Assembly (NCBI GenBank): GCA_030684355.1
Contig: JAUXTN010000142.1
Location: forward strand, 1-50,873
Source: Pseudomonadota bacterium
GTDB taxonomy: Bacteria; Myxococcota_A; UBA796; SXON01
Length of the DNA: 50,873 nt
Direction: 5' to 3'
In this document: positions 44,109 through 50,873 of the stretch, piece after piece
How the letters are laid out: the number at the start of each line of letters is the position of its first letter
How positions within the stretch are numbered: position 1 is the stretch's first letter
Position numbers and translations under genes: made by a program
The notes under the pieces: generated by a model
Database searches by the model: none
What the model saw: only the letters and a program-made list of their open reading frames with translations
What the model was told of the DNA's origin: nothing

Positions 44109-44846
44109 CTACCCGAGCCGCTTCAGGGCGTCCCGCACGACGGCGGACACGTCCGGCCGCGCGCCGGAGTCGGTGCTCGAGGACGACGGCGACCACGCCG
44201 CGGTGGGCTGGGGGGCGAGCCCGGACTTGGCGCGCGCGGCGAGGAGCTTCTCCACGTCCTCGCGGGGGATCGGGCGGGCGCCGCCGACCTGCCGCGCGAC
44301 GAGCGCGATGCGGGCGAGGTGCTCGACGAGCTCCATGCGCAGGAAGGCCTGCTCGGCGTCCTTCCCGACGGTGAGCACGCCGTGGTTGCCGAGCAGCACG
44401 GCATCGCAGCGGGCGATGGCGGCCTCGAGGTCGGCGGTCGAGCCGCCAGGCACCACGTACGGCACGAGCGGGATGGACTCTCCGAGCGAGACGACCGGCT
44501 CGGCGAGGAACGGGGGGTCGAAGAAGCTCTCGCCCGCGACGGCCCAGCCCGTGGCGGTCGGCGGGTGGGCGTGGAGGACGAAGCCCAGGTCGGCCCGGGC
44601 GCGGTAGCAGGCGAGGTGGAGCGCGATCTCGCTGAAGACCTTGCGTTCCCCGCCGACAACCTTGCCCTCGCCGTCGAGCAGCACGGCCATCTCGGCCCGC
44701 ACGTCCCCCTTGTGGACGGCCGTAGGGCTCGCGACGAACCGCTCGCCGCAGCGCGCGCTGACGTTCCCGTCGTGGTTGGCCACCCAGCCGCGCCCCGCCA
44801 CCTTCTGGCAGAGCGAGGCGATCTCGCGTCGAAGGCCTTCTTCCAT
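44109..44846 (-). CDS. class II (zinc) aldolase with C-terminal encapsulation-type helix
   Basis: The 245-residue protein belongs to the class II aldolase/adducin family of fuculose- and rhamnulose-phosphate aldolases. GNVSAR (28-32), the KVFSE with Glu73, LHAHPP (His92, His94) and GNHGVL (His155) provide the phosphate site, catalytic acid and zinc ligands. The catalytic domain ends about residue 208. A Pro/Ser linker (211-230) and an amphipathic helix PDVSAVVRDALKRLG end the protein, the design of BMC encapsulation peptides. It could release lactaldehyde or a similar aldehyde for the CoA-acylating dehydrogenase in the compartment. It is separated from the shell operon by two genes. Cleaved sugar phosphate is not known. 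Confidence 0.85.
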   Translation of the reverse strand: MEEGLRREIASLCQKVAGRGWVANHDGNVSARCGERFVASPTAVHKGDVRAEMAVLLDGEGKVVGGERKVFSEIALHLACYRARADLGFVLHAHPPTATGWAVAGESFFDPPFLAEPVVSLGESIPLVPYVVPGGSTADLEAAIARCDAVLLGNHGVLTVGKDAEQAFLRMELVEHLARIALVARQVGGARPIPREDVEKLLAARAKSGLAPQPTAAWSPSSSSTDSGARPDVSAVVRDALKRLG

Positions 44847-44941
44847 CCCCGCCCCCTATCGTCGCGAGCGTCGCGGTGGCTACTGTTGAGGGCCCGCCGC
44901 GAGCCGAGCCGGCCGTCGGTGTACCCCCGAGGGAGTCCGTG

Positions 44942-45646
44942 ATGCAGATCGACGTGTGGTCGGACGTGGTGTGCCCCTGGTGCTACGTCGGGAAGCGGCG
45001 GCTGGAGCAGGCGCTCGCGCGCTTCCCGAACAAGGACGACGTGACCGTCGTATGGCACAGCTTCGAGCTCGATCCGAACGCGCCGAAGGAGTCCACGGAG
45101 TCCCACGGCGAGCTGCTCGCCCGGAAGTACGGGATGTCGCGGGCGAAGGCTGAGGAGATGCAGGCGCAGATGACGCGGACGGCGGCGCTCGACGGCCTCC
45201 AGTTCGCCTTCGAGAAATCGCGCCCGGAGAACACGTTCGCCGCCCATCGCCTGCTCCACTTCGCGGCGCGGCACGGCCTCCAGGGCGCCATGAAGGAGCG
45301 CCTCCTGCGCGCCTACTTCACCGAGGGCCGCCGCATCGGGGACAACGCGGAGCTCACCGCGCTCGCCGCGGAGGTGGGGCTCGACGCCACGGAGGTCGCC
45401 GCGATGCTCGCGGACCCGGCGGCCCACGCCAACGATGTGCGCGCCGACGAGGCCTCCGCGCGCGCCATGGACATCCGCGGGGTGCCCTTCTTCGTGCTCG
45501 ACCAGAAGTACGGCGTCTCCGGCGCGCAGCCCGCCGACACGCTCCTGGCCGCGATCACGCAGGCGTGGAACGAGCGCGCGCCCGCCGTAGCCGACGGCAT
45601 GGTGTGCGAGGGCGACGTGTGCGTGCTCCCGGGGGCCAAGAGCTAG
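44942..45646 (+). CDS. frnE: DsbA-family FrnE-like oxidoreductase
   Basis: The 234-residue protein, from ATG 44942 with GGGAG upstream, has the thioredoxin-fold active site DVVCPWCYVGKRRL (CPWC). It has the helical insertion of the FrnE subfamily and the cis-Pro loop IRGVPFFVLDQKYGVSGAQP. No signal peptide, so cytosolic; FrnE proteins are cytosolic disulfide or cadmium-related oxidoreductases. A second Cys pair at the end (VCEGDVCVLP) is a FrnE feature. It is on the opposite strand between the aldolase and the Asp-Thr lipoprotein, so operon membership with the compartment is not supported. Confidence 0.88.
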   Translation: MQIDVWSDVVCPWCYVGKRRLEQALARFPNKDDVTVVWHSFELDPNAPKESTESHGELLARKYGMSRAKAEEMQAQMTRTAALDGLQFAFEKSRPENTFAAHRLLHFAARHGLQGAMKERLLRAYFTEGRRIGDNAELTALAAEVGLDATEVAAMLADPAAHANDVRADEASARAMDIRGVPFFVLDQKYGVSGAQPADTLLAAITQAWNERAPAVADGMVCEGDVCVLPGAKS

Positions 45647-45655
45647 CCTTTCGCC

Positions 45656-46555
45656 TCAGTCCACCGTGACGCTGATGTCCGCGGCGTCGCCGGGGCCCGA
45701 GCTGCACATCTGGATGCGGGAGTGCACGCCGAGGTCGCCGTAGGCGTCCTCTCCCTGCGTGAGCGTGACCCGGACCTCCCAGGTGCGCTCGCAGGGCAGG
45801 TCGCGGACACACCCGCGGAACGCCTCGAGGTCGCTCGCGAACGCGTGGGTGACCTCCTCGCCGTAGAGGCCGAAGCCGTCGTCGAGTACGACGAGGCCGT
45901 CATTCCGCACGACGTTCACGCGGAAGCGCGCATCGGGCGGCGGGCCGGTGTCGGCGGTGTCGAGGGAGGCGGTGTCCGTGGCGGTGTCGATCACGCCGGT
46001 GTCGGCCGCGCCGGTGTCCGTGGCAGTGTCGATCACGCCGGTGTCGATCACGCCGGTGTCGACCGCGCCGGTGTCCAGGGCCCCGGTGTCCGTGGCCGTG
46101 TCCATCCCCGTGTCGACCGCGGTGTCCGGCGCCCCGGTTTCCCCGCCGCCACTGTCGCCGGCACTATCTGCGCCACTGTCGGCACCCGTGTCGGCACCCG
46201 TGTCGGCCCCACCGGTGTCTCCGGGGGCCGTCCCCTGCTCGAGCGACACGCCCATCACCGCCCACCCGGTGGGGTAGCCCCACGCGTACGCTTCCACCTC
46301 GGCGAGGCAGTCCGCGGTCAGCGTCACGTGCACGGTGCGCACGACGCTGTCGCCCTCCCCGTGCAGGGCGAAGGCCGTGCTCGTGTCGACCGTGTAGCCG
46401 ATCTCCTCCTCGACCACGGCGCCGCCGCCCCCGCCGGTGTCCGGAACGAGCTGCGGCAGGCGCTCGGACGGCCCGCACGTGGTCGCGACCGACAGGACCA
46501 CGCCGATGGCCAACGCCAGGAGGCCGTACGACGAAACTCCCTGCTCTTGCGACAC
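45656..46555 (-). CDS. exported protein with Asp-Thr-Gly repeat linker
   Basis: The 299-residue product starts at GTG 46555, where GGAGGA lies just upstream and TACGAT (46574-46579) is a good -10. The N-terminus (YGLLALAIGVVLSVATTC) is a signal; the Cys could be lipidated but Thr-Thr before it is a weak lipobox. Residues about 110-205 are repeats of DTG, TDTG and VIDTG units. A small folded domain follows (FRVNVVRNDGLVVLDDG, four Cys). It lies immediately downstream (49 bases) of the last BMC gene, on the same strand, but with its own promoter and signal peptide is unlikely to be a compartment part. Converges with the frnE gene at nine bases. Confidence 0.72.
   Translation of the reverse strand: MSQEQGVSSYGLLALAIGVVLSVATTCGPSERLPQLVPDTGGGGGAVVEEEIGYTVDTSTAFALHGEGDSVVRTVHVTLTADCLAEVEAYAWGYPTGWAVMGVSLEQGTAPGDTGGADTGADTGADSGADSAGDSGGGETGAPDTAVDTGMDTATDTGALDTGAVDTGVIDTGVIDTATDTGAADTGVIDTATDTASLDTADTGPPPDARFRVNVVRNDGLVVLDDGFGLYGEEVTHAFASDLEAFRGCVRDLPCERTWEVRVTLTQGEDAYGDLGVHSRIQMCSSGPGDAADISVTVD
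45950..46220. repeat. degenerate tandem repeat encoding (V/A)DTG-type units
   Basis: GTGTCGATCACGCCG and close variants recur through this stretch, each encoding a VIDTG- or ATDTG-like unit on the minus strand. Repeat unit length is a multiple of three, so copy changes keep the frame. Confidence 0.7.
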
Positions 46556-46604
46556 GCGGGCTCCTCCGCGGCCATCGTAGCCCGACCCGCCGACATTGGG
46601 CGGC

Positions 46605-46880
46605 CTACGCTTCGTGCGTGACCTCGTCCACGATGCCGAGGATCACCGAGTGGAGGGGATCCGAGTCCGCCCCGAGGATCTGGCGCGCGGTGTTGCCCTC
46701 GCGGGCGGCGAGCACGAGGTCTCCCACGCCAGCCTGCACGCTGTCGACCGAGAGGAAGCTCGCGCCCTTGGGTGTCCGCCCGTCCGGGAGGACCGGCTGG
46801 ACGATGAGCACGCTCTTGCCCTCGAAGCAGGGGTGCTTCACGGTGCTGACGACGTTGCCGATGACACGACCGAGGATCAT
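46605..46880 (-). CDS. BMC-P (EutN/CcmL family) pentameric shell vertex protein
   Basis: The 91-residue protein covers a whole pentamer domain: LGRVIGNVVSTVKHPCFEGK, VLIVQPVLPDG, SFLSVDSVQAGVGDLVLAA and VILGIVDEV. The family caps the twelve vertices of the shell. ATG 46880 overlaps the stop of the preceding BMC-P gene by four bases (ATGA), so synthesis is coupled. It is the last shell gene of the operon. Confidence 0.93.
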   Translation of the reverse strand: MILGRVIGNVVSTVKHPCFEGKSVLIVQPVLPDGRTPKGASFLSVDSVQAGVGDLVLAAREGNTARQILGADSDPLHSVILGIVDEVTHEA

Positions 46881-47158
46881 CCGAGGTACCTCTTGTCGCT
46901 CCAGGCGTGGTCGACGATGGACACTACCGCGGTGTCGACCGGGGAGTACGTGTCGGGGAGGGTCAGCGCGGCCTCGCGGCCGGTGGTCCACTCGATGAGG
47001 TCCCCCACGCCGGCCTGGAGGGCATCGGCGGCGACGATGGGGTCTCCGTCGTGCACGCCGTTCTCGTCCTGCGGCTGGATGAGCAGCAGGCGGACGCCGG
47101 TGAGGCTCTCATGCTTGATGGTCGCGACGACGGACCCGAGCACGCGCGCGAGCTGCAC
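46877..47158 (-). CDS. BMC-P (EutN/CcmL family) pentameric shell vertex protein
   Basis: The 93-residue protein (LARVLGSVVATIKHESLTGV, LLLIQPQDENG, VAADALQAGVGDLIEWT, AVVSIVDHAW) starts at GTG 47158, sharing one base with the BMC-T stop. GGAGG lies six bases upstream of the start, inside the BMC-T gene. Sequence is distinct from the other two vertex proteins of the operon, so the shell may have mixed vertices. It resembles, from memory, one of the satellite-locus pentamers of Haliangium ochraceum. Confidence 0.93.
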   Translation of the reverse strand: MQLARVLGSVVATIKHESLTGVRLLLIQPQDENGVHDGDPIVAADALQAGVGDLIEWTTGREAALTLPDTYSPVDTAVVSIVDHAWSDKRYLG

Positions 47159-47745
47159 TAGGCACCTCCATGCTGGTTGATCATGAACGGGGCGGGGCGC
47201 AACAGGTGCGCCAGGAAGTCAGGGTGGGGACGCGCGATGCGCTCCGCCCGCACGAGCTTACCGCGGCCCTGGAGCACGGCGGTGCCGGCCTCGATCGCGG
47301 CTTCGACATCGTACTGCTGGCCGTCCACCACGTAGAAGCCCTTGCCGCCGAGCGCCGGCGCGATGCGGAGCCCCAGGAGCGCCACGTTGGCCTCCTTGAT
47401 GCTGCGGTCCGCGGCCTCGATGACGCCCGCGATCGAGGCGGCCTCGATGACGCCGATGGTGTCGATGTCGCCGCGGGTGGTCTCCCCGGCGAGCGCGGTC
47501 CAGATGCGGGGGTGCACGCCCGGGAGGAACACCGAGTCGAGGACGGTCTCTTCCGCCACGGCCAGGCCGACCTTGAAGGCGGCATCGACCTCGGCCACCC
47601 CGCCCCCGAAGAGGATCAGGAACTTGCCGGGCTCGACGAGGTTCGCCGCCACGATGGTGATCGGCGACTCCTTCACCATCGCGTCGAGCACGCGATAGCC
47701 GCGCGCGATGGAGTCGAGCTCGAGGAGCGAGAGGGCGTCGCTCAT
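47158..47745 (-). CDS. BMC-T (tandem BMC domain) trimeric shell protein, single-layer type
   Basis: The 195-residue protein has two BMC domains. The first reads SLLELDSIARGYRVLDAMVK ... NLVEPGKFLILFGGGVAEVDAA; the second DTIGVIEAASIAGVIEAADR ... IAPALGGKGFYVVDGQ. Length and composition fit the non-stacking tandem class exemplified by Hoch_5812. Pseudohexameric trimers form shell facets with a larger pore. Its ATG at 47745 is the last of six ATGA stop/start overlaps in a 14-bp repeat array upstream, so its translation may depend on reinitiation from the aldehyde dehydrogenase gene. Confidence 0.92.
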   Translation of the reverse strand: MSDALSLLELDSIARGYRVLDAMVKESPITIVAANLVEPGKFLILFGGGVAEVDAAFKVGLAVAEETVLDSVFLPGVHPRIWTALAGETTRGDIDTIGVIEAASIAGVIEAADRSIKEANVALLGLRIAPALGGKGFYVVDGQQYDVEAAIEAGTAVLQGRGKLVRAERIARPHPDFLAHLLRPAPFMINQHGGA

Positions 47746-47825
47746 ACGATCCGCCTCATACGATCCGCCTCATACGATCCGCCTCATACGATGCGCCTCA
47801 TACGATGCGCCTCATACGATGCGGA
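47742..47825 (-). repeat. six tandem 14-bp units forming a stop/start relay of five MRRIV mini-ORFs
   Basis: On the minus strand the unit is GGCGCATCGTATGA (three upstream-most units, the first beginning TC) or GGCGGATCGTATGA (three downstream units). The first TGA ends the aldehyde dehydrogenase gene and the last ATG starts the BMC-T gene. Each internal ATG begins ATG-AGG-CGS-ATC-GTA-TGA, a five-codon ORF whose stop overlaps the next ATG. Mini-ORFs lie at 47798-47815, 47784-47801, 47770-47787, 47756-47773 and 47742-47759. GAGG falls eight bases before each following ATG, so each step also carries a ribosome-binding-like site. The only difference between units (CGC or CGG) is synonymous for Arg. 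Confidence 0.9.
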
Positions 47826-49227
47826 AGTGACCGGAGAGCGTGCAACGCCGCTCGCGGGTGAAGTTCCGTGCGGTGGTGAGGCCCTCGCCGGTGGGCGAGG
47901 CGATGGTGAAGCTGGTGTAGCCCTCGCCGCCGAACCCGAGGCCCGCGTAGTTGGGCGCGTTCTTCACGAAGATCGAGACGTTCGCCGCGCGCGCCATGCG
48001 GTGCAGCGAGTCGATGTTCTTGCTGTACATCGACGCCGTGTGGCCGAAGCCGTGCTCGGCGCGGATGGCCATGTCGATGCCCTCGTGCACGTCCCGCACG
48101 CGCACCACGCCCATGATCGGCATGAGGAGCTCGTGCTGGACGAACGCGTGGTCGAACGGGACCTCGCACGTGATGAGCCGCGGATCGCCCTGGAAGGGCA
48201 CGTCGATCTCGCGCAGGTACTGGCTGGCGTTCTTGCCGACCCACTTGCTGTTGACGTGCTCGCCGTCGGGGGTGAGCACGAGCTTCATCAGCCGCGTGAT
48301 CTGGTGGTTCCGCAAGCGGACGGCGCCCGCGCGGTCCATCGTGTCGAGCAGCTTGTCGGCCACCTTCTCGACGACGAAGACCTCTTTCTCGTCACAACAG
48401 ATGATGTTGTTGTCGAAGCTGGCGCCCGCGATGATGCCACGCGCGGCCTGGTCGATGTCGGCGGTCTCGTCCACGACGACCGGGGGGTTGCCCGGGCCGC
48501 CGCAGATCGCCTTCTTGTTCGCGGCCAAGGCCGCCTTCACGACCGCGGGCCCGCCCGTCACCACGTTGAGCCGGATGCCGGGGAACCGGAGCAGCTCGTT
48601 CGCCGACTCGATCGTCGGGCTGGCGATGCAGGTCATGATGTTCTCGGGCCCACCCACCTCCATCGACGCGCGGTTGATGAGGTCGATCGTGTAGGCGCTC
48701 ACGCCCTTCGCGGAGGGGTGGGTGTTGAACACCACGGTGTTCGCGCCCGAGACCATCCCGATGCCGTTGCAGATGATGGTCTCGGTGGGGTTGGTCGTCG
48801 GCGTGATGGCCGCGATGACCCCGTACGGCGCGCGCTCGATGAGCGTCAGGCCGTCGTCCCCGGTGTAGGCGATGGGCTCGAGGATCTCGGGCCCGGGCGT
48901 GCGGTGGATGACGAGAAGGTTCTTCTTGACCTTGTCGTCCACCCGGCCGAGGCCGGTCTCCTCCACCGCCATCTTCGCGAGCGTCAGGACATCCTCGGCG
49001 CAGCGCCGCCGGATGTTGGCGATGATCTCGCGCCGCTTCTCGAGCGGCAGCGCGGCGAGCGTGAGCTGCGCCTGGCGGGCCGCCCCCACGGCGTCCGACA
49101 CACTCTTGAACACGCCACGCGGCTTCGCGGGCGGCTCCGGGCGGGCGCCGTTCGGCGACGAGGTGTCCCCCGCTGCGAGGCGGGCGAGCACCTTCTCGAC
49201 GAGGGACTCGATCTGCTGGCGCTCCAT
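47812..49227 (-). CDS. CoA-acylating aldehyde dehydrogenase (PduP-like) with N-terminal encapsulation peptide
   Basis: The 471-residue protein is the signature enzyme of the compartment. Residues 3-20 (RQQIESLVEKVLARLAAG) are an amphipathic helix, followed by a Pro/Ser/Gly-rich linker to about residue 38: the usual encapsulation peptide. The dehydrogenase domain shows PYGVIAAITPTTNPTET, TGGPAVVKAAL, and the catalytic loop GASFDNNIICCDEKEV, in which Cys277 aligns with the PduP nucleophile and Cys278 is extra. It would convert an aldehyde and CoA to acyl-CoA with NAD+ reduction. Start ATG 49227 is three bases after the BMC-P stop. Its C-terminal RIV codons are the seed of the downstream 14-bp array. 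Confidence 0.93.
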   Translation of the reverse strand: MERQQIESLVEKVLARLAAGDTSSPNGARPEPPAKPRGVFKSVSDAVGAARQAQLTLAALPLEKRREIIANIRRRCAEDVLTLAKMAVEETGLGRVDDKVKKNLLVIHRTPGPEILEPIAYTGDDGLTLIERAPYGVIAAITPTTNPTETIICNGIGMVSGANTVVFNTHPSAKGVSAYTIDLINRASMEVGGPENIMTCIASPTIESANELLRFPGIRLNVVTGGPAVVKAALAANKKAICGGPGNPPVVVDETADIDQAARGIIAGASFDNNIICCDEKEVFVVEKVADKLLDTMDRAGAVRLRNHQITRLMKLVLTPDGEHVNSKWVGKNASQYLREIDVPFQGDPRLITCEVPFDHAFVQHELLMPIMGVVRVRDVHEGIDMAIRAEHGFGHTASMYSKNIDSLHRMARAANVSIFVKNAPNYAGLGFGGEGYTSFTIASPTGEGLTTARNFTRERRCTLSGHFRIV

Positions 49228-49230
49228 GGA

Positions 49231-49527
49231 TCAGTCCCCGGTCTTGTCGTATGCGACGGCCCCGTTGACCTCGACGGTGTCGACGATGGCCATGATCACG
49301 GCGTCGACGGGGCGGCCGTCGGTCTCCCGGGTCTGGCGCGCGGAGGAGCCGGACGCGTAGAGGACGACCTCGTTCACGCCCGCACCCACCGAATCGACGG
49401 CCACGACGAAGGAATCCCGCCCGGTGATCCCGAGCGAGAGGTCCTGCACCATGTAGAGGCGCAGCCCTTCGAGCTTCTCGTCTTTGCGGGAAGCCACGAC
49501 GGTCCCGACCACCCTGCCGAGCTTCAT
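49231..49527 (-). CDS. BMC-P (EutN/CcmL family) pentameric shell vertex protein
   Basis: The 98-residue protein ([58 protein letters not shown]) is a third vertex protein, much like Hoch_5814 of Haliangium from memory, including the [10 protein letters not shown] block. Five bases after the BMC-H stop, three before the dehydrogenase start. Likely the major vertex protein because it is encoded beside BMC-H. Confidence 0.94.
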   Translation of the reverse strand: MKLGRVVGTVVASRKDEKLEGLRLYMVQDLSLGITGRDSFVVAVDSVGAGVNEVVLYASGSSARQTRETDGRPVDAVIMAIVDTVEVNGAVAYDKTGD

Positions 49528-49532
49528 GGGAG

Positions 49533-49826
<294 letters not shown>

Positions 49827-49891
49827 CTTCGTTCTCCAAAGTCAGTTTCTGATGAAAGGGGTCAGCGGAAAGCGGTACAGAACAGGGCGAG

Positions 49892-50506
49892 CTACCCGGG
49901 CCGGGTGCCCTCGATCGCGGCGATCGCGGCGGCGGCCGCGCTGTCGATCTCGGCCTCGCTGCCGGACATCCAGAGGCGCCCGAAGGCGCCGTAGGGCTGC
50001 ATGTTGATCAGGCTCACGTTCGCGGCCTTCTCGGCTTCGTTCGCGGCGAGCACGATCCACGCGGCGGGCTCGGTCTCGAGGATGAAGAGGCTCTGCCCGG
50101 GGATGAGCATCATGCCGCTGCGGTTGCGGTTGATGAGCTGGGCCTGGTAGGGCTCCACCGCGCGGATGATCTGGTTCGAGGTGACCTTCGGCGGGGTGTA
50201 CTGGTTCGCCGAGAGCTTCAGGAAGGCGAGGATGGCGTCCCCCGCGGCCTGGACCTCACCCTTGTCGTCGTGGTGCAGCTCGAGGAGGCCGAACGCACGC
50301 TCGACCACCTGCACCGCCGGCACCGCGCTGGTGGCCTTCAGGGCCACGTCGGTCACGCGGTTGATGATCATGCCGGGAGCGGTCTCGACCCAGAGCGACG
50401 CCATGCCGGCAAGGGGAAGGAAGCCCTTCGCGGTCGTCCCGGTGAACGCGGCGAGCTGCGGCTGCAGACTGTCGAGGAACACGTAGCTGCGCAGCGTGAT
50501 GGACAC
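49892..50506 (-). CDS. BMC-T (tandem BMC domain) trimeric shell protein, Hoch_5816-like
   Basis: The 204-residue protein starts at GTG 50506 with AGGAG five bases upstream. The first domain opens [20 protein letters not shown], with [15 protein letters not shown] and [20 protein letters not shown]; the second has [20 protein letters not shown] and [20 protein letters not shown]. It resembles Hoch_5816, a trimer able to stack face to face in double layers with gated pores. It is the promoter-proximal gene of the BMC operon. No third BMC-T (Hoch_3341-like) is seen in this window. Confidence 0.93.
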   Translation of the reverse strand: MSITLRSYVFLDSLQPQLAAFTGTTAKGFLPLAGMASLWVETAPGMIINRVTDVALKATSAVPAVQVVERAFGLLELHHDDKGEVQAAGDAILAFLKLSANQYTPPKVTSNQIIRAVEPYQAQLINRNRSGMMLIPGQSLFILETEPAAWIVLAANEAEKAANVSLINMQPYGAFGRLWMSGSEAEIDSAAAAAIAAIEGTRPG

Positions 50507-50562
50507 CGGATCTCCTGGGGGCGGACGCCCGGCCCGCAGGTGAGCGGCGGGACGGGCCCCGT

Positions 50563-50592
50563 GGAATACCGCGCCGACGACGCGCGTGTCAA
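50563..50592 (-). promoter_or_regulatory. candidate promoter of the BMC operon
   Basis: On the minus strand, a perfect TTGACA (50587-50592) is followed after 18 bases by TATTCC (50563-50568). The leader to the BMC-T start would be about 50 bases. The divergent promoter begins 27 bases away, so both could be controlled by one regulator. Confidence 0.5.
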
Positions 50593-50619
50593 CGCCCGTC
50601 GCGCTACGAAGGGCGCCCA

Positions 50620-50649
50620 TTGACGCCAAGCCACCCGCTCCGGTATGCA
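50620..50649 (+). promoter_or_regulatory. candidate promoter of the divergent lipoprotein gene
   Basis: TTGACG (50620-50625) and TATGCA (50644-50649) are spaced by 18 bases, 30 bases before the ATG at 50680. It is back to back with the BMC operon promoter. Confidence 0.5.
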
Positions 50650-50679
50650 GGGCGCGCACCGTATCGCCTAGGAGTCCGC

Positions 50680-50873
50680 ATGCTCGCACGTGTCCTTCCC
50701 GTCTTCCTCCTCCTGGGCGGTTGCCCCGATCCCACGGCCGCGCCTGAAGGCGGCGGTATGTCCGACAAGCCGATGGGCGGCGGTGCGCCGGGCGGCGAGG
50801 GTGCCCAGCCCGGGATGCCCGGCCAGGGCGGCCAGGGTGGCCCCCCGGGCGGCGAAGGCGGCGCGGGCGGCGG
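50680..50873 (+). CDS. Gly/Pro-rich lipoprotein, N-terminal part
   Basis: The gene runs off the right edge with 64 codons visible. ATG 50680 follows TAGGAG at proper spacing. [15 protein letters not shown] is a strong lipoprotein signal (LGGC). The mature part is Gly/Pro/Gln-rich ([16 protein letters not shown], then [12 protein letters not shown]), an unstructured spacer. Function unknown. Divergent from the BMC operon. Confidence 0.75.
   Translation, partial: MLARVLPVFLLLGGCPDPTAAPEGGGMSDKPMGGGAPGGEGAQPGMPGQGGQGGPPGGEGGAGG

Noticed and set aside
47742..47825. 14-bp repeats as a CRISPR or promoter operator array
   Set aside because: Units are directly adjacent without spacers and coincide exactly with stop/start codons, so a translational role is the better reading.

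Overview
This is a very GC-rich window (third codon positions almost always G or C) that reads as a chromosomal segment of a Myxococcota-type (former Deltaproteobacteria) organism, perhaps an uncultured lineage. Evidence: MopE-like Asp/Cys repeats in secreted proteins, two C-termini resembling the MYXO-CTERM sorting tail, long Asp-Thr-rich linkers in lipoproteins, and a microcompartment locus whose shell proteins closely resemble, from memory, those of the myxobacterium Haliangium ochraceum. I saw no rRNA, tRNA, CRISPR array, transposase or phage gene. No gene-free stretch exceeds about 210 bases.

Bases 1-9000 hold a partial exported protein, a MopE-repeat lipoprotein, a methyltransferase-like protein, a nucleotide-sugar epimerase, a lipoprotein, a sulfatase-fold membrane enzyme overlapping a Wzi-like outer-membrane protein, and an exported unknown. 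Bases 8474-13498 are the core of a Wzx/Wzy-type polysaccharide system: Wzc-like tyrosine kinase with a HEAT-repeat lipoprotein, Wza-like export lipoprotein and a polyprenyl-phosphate sugar-1-phosphate transferase. Bases 13505-19255 carry housekeeping or unrelated genes: cardiolipin synthase-like PLD protein, Tex, a CBS-domain protein and a secreted metallophosphoesterase. Bases 19273-29924 return to polysaccharide synthesis: MurJ/Wzx-type flippase, O-antigen ligase/polymerase, two GT4 glycosyltransferases, a B12-type radical SAM protein, a WecG/TagA/CpsF glycosyltransferase, a DUF362-ferredoxin protein and a Uma2 nuclease-like protein. Bases 29958-36863 carry two repeat-rich secreted or unknown proteins and three envelope enzymes (phosphodiesterase, lipid A-type acyltransferase, sulfatase-fold membrane protein).

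Bases 36987-44069 are a plus-strand envelope cluster: an outer-membrane barrel with a very acidic/Ser-Arg-rich middle, a membrane-anchored helical-toroid-like protein, a PKD-repeat protein with a sorting tail, a second small barrel-like protein and a YfbK-like vWA lipoprotein.

Bases 44109-50506 hold the highlight: a bacterial microcompartment (BMC) locus. One minus-strand operon encodes BMC-T, BMC-H, BMC-P, a CoA-acylating aldehyde dehydrogenase, a second BMC-T and two more BMC-P proteins. A class II aldolase nearby ends in a probable encapsulation helix. Between the dehydrogenase and the second BMC-T lies a tandem array of six 14-bp units, each containing a Shine-Dalgarno-like GAGG (except the first) and an overlapping ATGA stop/start. 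Five identical 5-codon mini-ORFs result, forming what looks like a termination-reinitiation relay that may set the enzyme-to-shell ratio. A partial Gly/Pro-rich lipoprotein is divergently transcribed from the BMC operon at the right edge.
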